The notes under the pieces were generated by a model that saw only the letters and a program-made list of their open reading frames with translations, searched no databases and was not told the origin of the DNA. The translations under genes were made by a program, and so were the position numbers. Shown here piece by piece: positions 4,194 through 5,594 of a stretch of 5,594 nt of DNA (its first letter is position 1; every line of letters begins with the position of its first letter). This DNA comes from Conexibacteraceae bacterium (GTDB lineage: Bacteria > Actinomycetota > Thermoleophilia > Solirubrobacterales > Solirubrobacteraceae), in NCBI GenBank assembly GCA_009785395.1, contig WQWK01000148.1, forward strand, positions 1 to 5,594, read 5' to 3'.

Positions 4194-5594
4194 TCATACC
4201 GGCCACACCGCGCCACGCCGCCAGGGACGCTCGACCCGCTTGCCCGCCGACAGCTCCAGCGCGCGGCTGATGCACGCGCGCGTCTCGCGCGGATCGATGA
4301 CGTCGTCGATCATGCCGTTACGGGCGGCGATGTAGACGTCGATGATCTGCCGGTAGTCGTCGATCAGCTCGGCCCGCTTGGCCTCGGGATCGGGCGCCTC
4401 CTCGACCTGCTTGCGAAACACGATCTCGACCGCTCCCTCGGCCCCCATCACGCTGATCTCGGCGGTCGGCCAGGCGAAGATCAGGTCGGGCTCGAACGCC
4501 CGGCCGCACATCACGTAGTACCCCGCCCCGTAGGCCTTTCTCAAGACGACCGTGACCTTCGGGACCGTGGCACTCGCGGTCGCGTGCAACATCTTCGCGC
4601 CGTGGCGGATGATCCCCTCGGCCTCAACCTTGGTCCCGACCATGAACCCCGGGACGTCGACCAGATAGACGAGCGGGATCCCGTAGGCGTTGCAGAGGTT
4701 GATGAACCGCGCGGCCTTGTCGGCGGAGTCGTTGTCCAGGATCCCGCCGAGGTGGCGTGGCTGGTTGGCGACAATCCCCGCCGGGCGCCCGCCGAACCGC
4801 GCCAGGCAGGTCACGACGGACTTCGCCCACTGGCCCTTGAGATCGAAGTACTCACCGTCATCGACCACCCGACGGATCACGTCATAGATGTCGTAGGCCT
4901 GGCGGTTCGACTCCGGCAGCACGTCGAGCAGCTCCTCATCGGCTCGGTCCACAGGGTCGCTCGCAACAGTCAGTGGCAACACGGGCGGCTCGGAGTCGCA
5001 GCTCTGCGGGAAGTACGAGAGGTACCGCTTGATCTTCGCGATGCACTCGGCGTCGTCGGCGACCTCGAGGTCTCCCACCCCCGACCTGCGCGTGTGCACA
5101 CGGCTGCCGCCGAGCTCCTCCTGCGTGACGTCCTCACCGACGGCGGCGCGCACCAGGTGCGGCCCGGCGAGCGCCATCGAGCCGCGCCCTTTGACCATCG
5201 GCACGAAGTCGGCCAGGCCCGGGATGTAGGCGGTCCCGGCTGCGCACGGTCCCATCACGGCGGCGATCTGCGGCACGACGCCGCTCATCACGACCTCGTC
5301 GCGAAACAGCTGGCCGGTACCGGCAAACAGCGAACCGACCGCCTCCTGGATGCGGGCGCCGGCCGAGTCGAGCAACCAGATCAGCGGGATCCGCTTGGTC
5401 AGTGCGAGCTCTCGCAGACGGGTGACTTTGAGTTCACCCGTCTGTCCCATCGCTCCCGCCATCACCGTGAAGTCGTAGGCGGCGACCGCGACCAGGCGGC
5501 CGTCGCACCTGCCGTAGCCGGTGATCACCCCGTCGGCCGGCGCGTCCCGGCCCGCCATCGCAGCCTGTGAGAAGTGCGGCTGCGCCTGGATCCC
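4194..5594 (-). CDS. Acyl-CoA carboxylase carboxyltransferase (beta) subunit, N-terminus missing
   Basis: 466 residues are visible, open through the right edge; the family is usually about 510-540 aa, so some 50-70 residues are missing. ATG 5558 is internal, because the conserved PHFSQAAM segment lies across it. Both crotonase-like halves are present. The N-half has DGVITGYG, DFTVMAGAMG, LLDSAGARIQEA, the oxyanion-hole stretch GPCAAGTAYIPG and LGGSRVH. The C-half has RHLGGILDNDSADKAARFI, LVDVPGFMVG, RKAYGAGYYVM and AWPTAEISVMGAEGAVEI. This subunit moves the carboxyl group from carboxybiotin to an acyl-CoA. Propionyl-, methylcrotonyl- or another branched/long acyl-CoA are all possible, and I cannot decide from motifs. 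The biotin carboxylase/BCCP partner is not in the window. BKACE follows it directly, suggesting a degradative rather than fatty-acid-synthesis role. Confidence 0.93.
   Translation of the reverse strand, partial: GIQAQPHFSQAAMAGRDAPADGVITGYGRCDGRLVAVAAYDFTVMAGAMGQTGELKVTRLRELALTKRIPLIWLLDSAGARIQEAVGSLFAGTGQLFRDEVVMSGVVPQIAAVMGPCAAGTAYIPGLADFVPMVKGRGSMALAGPHLVRAAVGEDVTQEELGGSRVHTRRSGVGDLEVADDAECIAKIKRYLSYFPQSCDSEPPVLPLTVASDPVDRADEELLDVLPESNRQAYDIYDVIRRVVDDGEYFDLKGQWAKSVVTCLARFGGRPAGIVANQPRHLGGILDNDSADKAARFINLCNAYGIPLVYLVDVPGFMVGTKVEAEGIIRHGAKMLHATASATVPKVTVVLRKAYGAGYYVMCGRAFEPDLIFAWPTAEISVMGAEGAVEIVFRKQVEEAPDPEAKRAELIDDYRQIIDVYIAARNGMIDDVIDPRETRACISRALELSAGKRVERPWRRGAVWPV

Noticed and set aside
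4005..5570. 521 aa open frame on the plus strand
   Set aside because: It lies antisense to the carboxylase and BKACE genes, which carry all expected motifs. Its translation is Asp/Arg/His-rich with no recognisable domain, typical of a GC-rich shadow frame.
1..5594. CRISPR array, insertion sequence, tRNA or rRNA
   Set aside because: No spaced repeats, terminal inverted repeats, transposase motifs, cloverleaf or rRNA stretches were seen on either strand.

Overview
The window is high-GC DNA with almost no spacer between genes, frequent GTG/TTG starts, 4-nt start/stop overlaps and a probable leaderless promoter. Together with actinobacterial-looking DUF3618 and DUF4235 proteins, this points to a high-GC actinobacterium. 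A Thermoleophilia/Solirubrobacterales-like lineage is my guess; no rRNA or marker gene is present to fix it. Both edges cut genes: a degV gene on the left (plus strand) and an acyl-CoA carboxylase gene on the right (minus strand). Everything except degV is read on the minus strand, so genes are described below from right to left.

Region 5594-3237 holds the carboxyltransferase (beta) subunit of a biotin-dependent acyl-CoA carboxylase, missing its N-terminus. It is followed after 36 nt by a beta-keto acid cleavage enzyme (BKACE, DUF849/Kce family). These look like one catabolic operon working on acyl-CoA and beta-keto acid intermediates. The spacer 3126-3236 has no gene, but contains a GC-rich hairpin just after the BKACE stop and an 8-bp tandem repeat.

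Region 3125-1639 is a two-gene unit: a carbon-nitrogen hydrolase (nitrilase superfamily, Nit1/Nit2-like) overlapping by 4 nt a TetR regulator that resembles Bacillus FadR/YsiA. In front of the hydrolase lies a 22-bp inverted repeat matching, from memory, 16 of 18 positions of the FadR operator consensus. It abuts a TAGAAT -10 box placed so that transcription would start at the ATG. The unit therefore looks autoregulated, probably by an acyl-CoA.

Region 1601-551 is a tightly packed cassette of four small membrane proteins: a 40-45 aa DUF4235-like mini-protein, an 87 aa tail-anchored YqjD/DUF883-like protein, a YqjE-type holin-superfamily-III protein with two membrane segments, and a DUF3618 protein. 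Types and order recall the E. coli yqjCDEK operon. The last gene of the cassette converges on degV (FakB-like fatty-acid-binding protein), and the two TAG stops share one CTAG palindrome. DegV, the FadR-like regulator, the carboxylase and BKACE give the window a general acyl/lipid theme, but a single pathway linking them is inference.
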